From: JBJXGC01 sp046154545
GTDB lineage: Bacteria > Chloroflexota > Dehalococcoidia > Tepidiformales > Tepidiformaceae
Direction of reading: 5' to 3'
Length of the DNA stretch: 5,758 nt
NCBI GenBank assembly: GCA_046154545.1
Contig: JBJXGC010000123.1
Span: 1-5,758, forward strand
Shown here: positions 5,711 to 5,758 of the stretch, piece by piece
Position numbering within the stretch: position 1 is the first letter of the stretch
Layout: each line of letters begins with the position of its first letter
Translations under genes and position numbers: made by a program
Notes under the pieces: model-generated
Told to the model about the DNA's origin: nothing
What the model saw: only the letters and a program-made list of their open reading frames with translations
Database searches by the model: none

Positions 5711-5758
5711 TCAGGCATCTGGCTCATCGCCGTCGTCCTGGCCCTCGATCGTCTCCCA
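5711..5758 (-). CDS. C-terminal end of an upstream gene, cut by the window edge
   Basis: The - strand reads WETIEGQDDGDEPDA followed by TGA at 5711-5713. An acidic, Asp/Glu-rich tail is common at protein C-termini, and the eight-base gap to the next start is typical of an operon. Only 15 codons are visible, no family can be named, and another frame is also open here, so the call is tentative. Confidence 0.4.
   Translation of the reverse strand, partial: WETIEGQDDGDEPDA

Overview
The window is GC-rich and gene-dense, apparently from a bacterial chromosome. It has one long gene on the + strand entering from the left edge, converging on a run of - strand genes that fills the rest. The GC-rich third positions, the repeat-rich surface protein with a C-terminal W-G/W-W module, and a flavin monooxygenase of the acyl-CoA dehydrogenase fold suggest Chloroflexota (Dehalococcoidia-like). 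That placement rests on family resemblance only, since there is no rRNA or other phylogenetic marker here. I see no RNA gene, CRISPR array, transposase or attachment site, and no gene-free stretch longer than about 80 bases.

Positions 1-2610 (+) hold the C-terminal 869 residues of a large, probably extracytoplasmic, protein. In order it has the tail of an IPT/TIG domain, a Calx-beta domain, seven tandem IPT/TIG domains and a distinct C-terminal module of about 105 residues. The N-terminus and any signal peptide lie outside the window. A short GC-rich hairpin sits in the 62-base convergent gap after its stop.

The - strand, read from right to left, has five coding segments: the last 15 codons of an unidentified upstream gene with an acidic tail (5711-5758); a 70-residue protein with two membrane segments (5490-5702); a 386-residue flavin-dependent monooxygenase of the acyl-CoA dehydrogenase superfamily (4278-5438) with a clear GGAGG ribosome site; an unrecognised 389-residue protein (3029-4198); and a 95-residue DUF503/YlxP-family protein (2673-2960). 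Gaps of 8 to 79 bases permit co-transcription, but a TATACT element and several hairpins between genes could give internal starts or stops. No shared pathway links these genes.

The most unusual object is the 389-residue protein. It begins with a tandem pair of four-cysteine (CxxC...CxxC) modules. These are followed by a region resembling a response-regulator receiver without its phosphorylatable Asp and conserved Lys, and then by a shortened GGDEF-like region with SGTLV where GGDEF should be. I read it as a zinc-binding signalling protein whose receiver and cyclase domains are catalytically dead and may serve as binding or scaffold modules. This is inference from motif alignment by eye.
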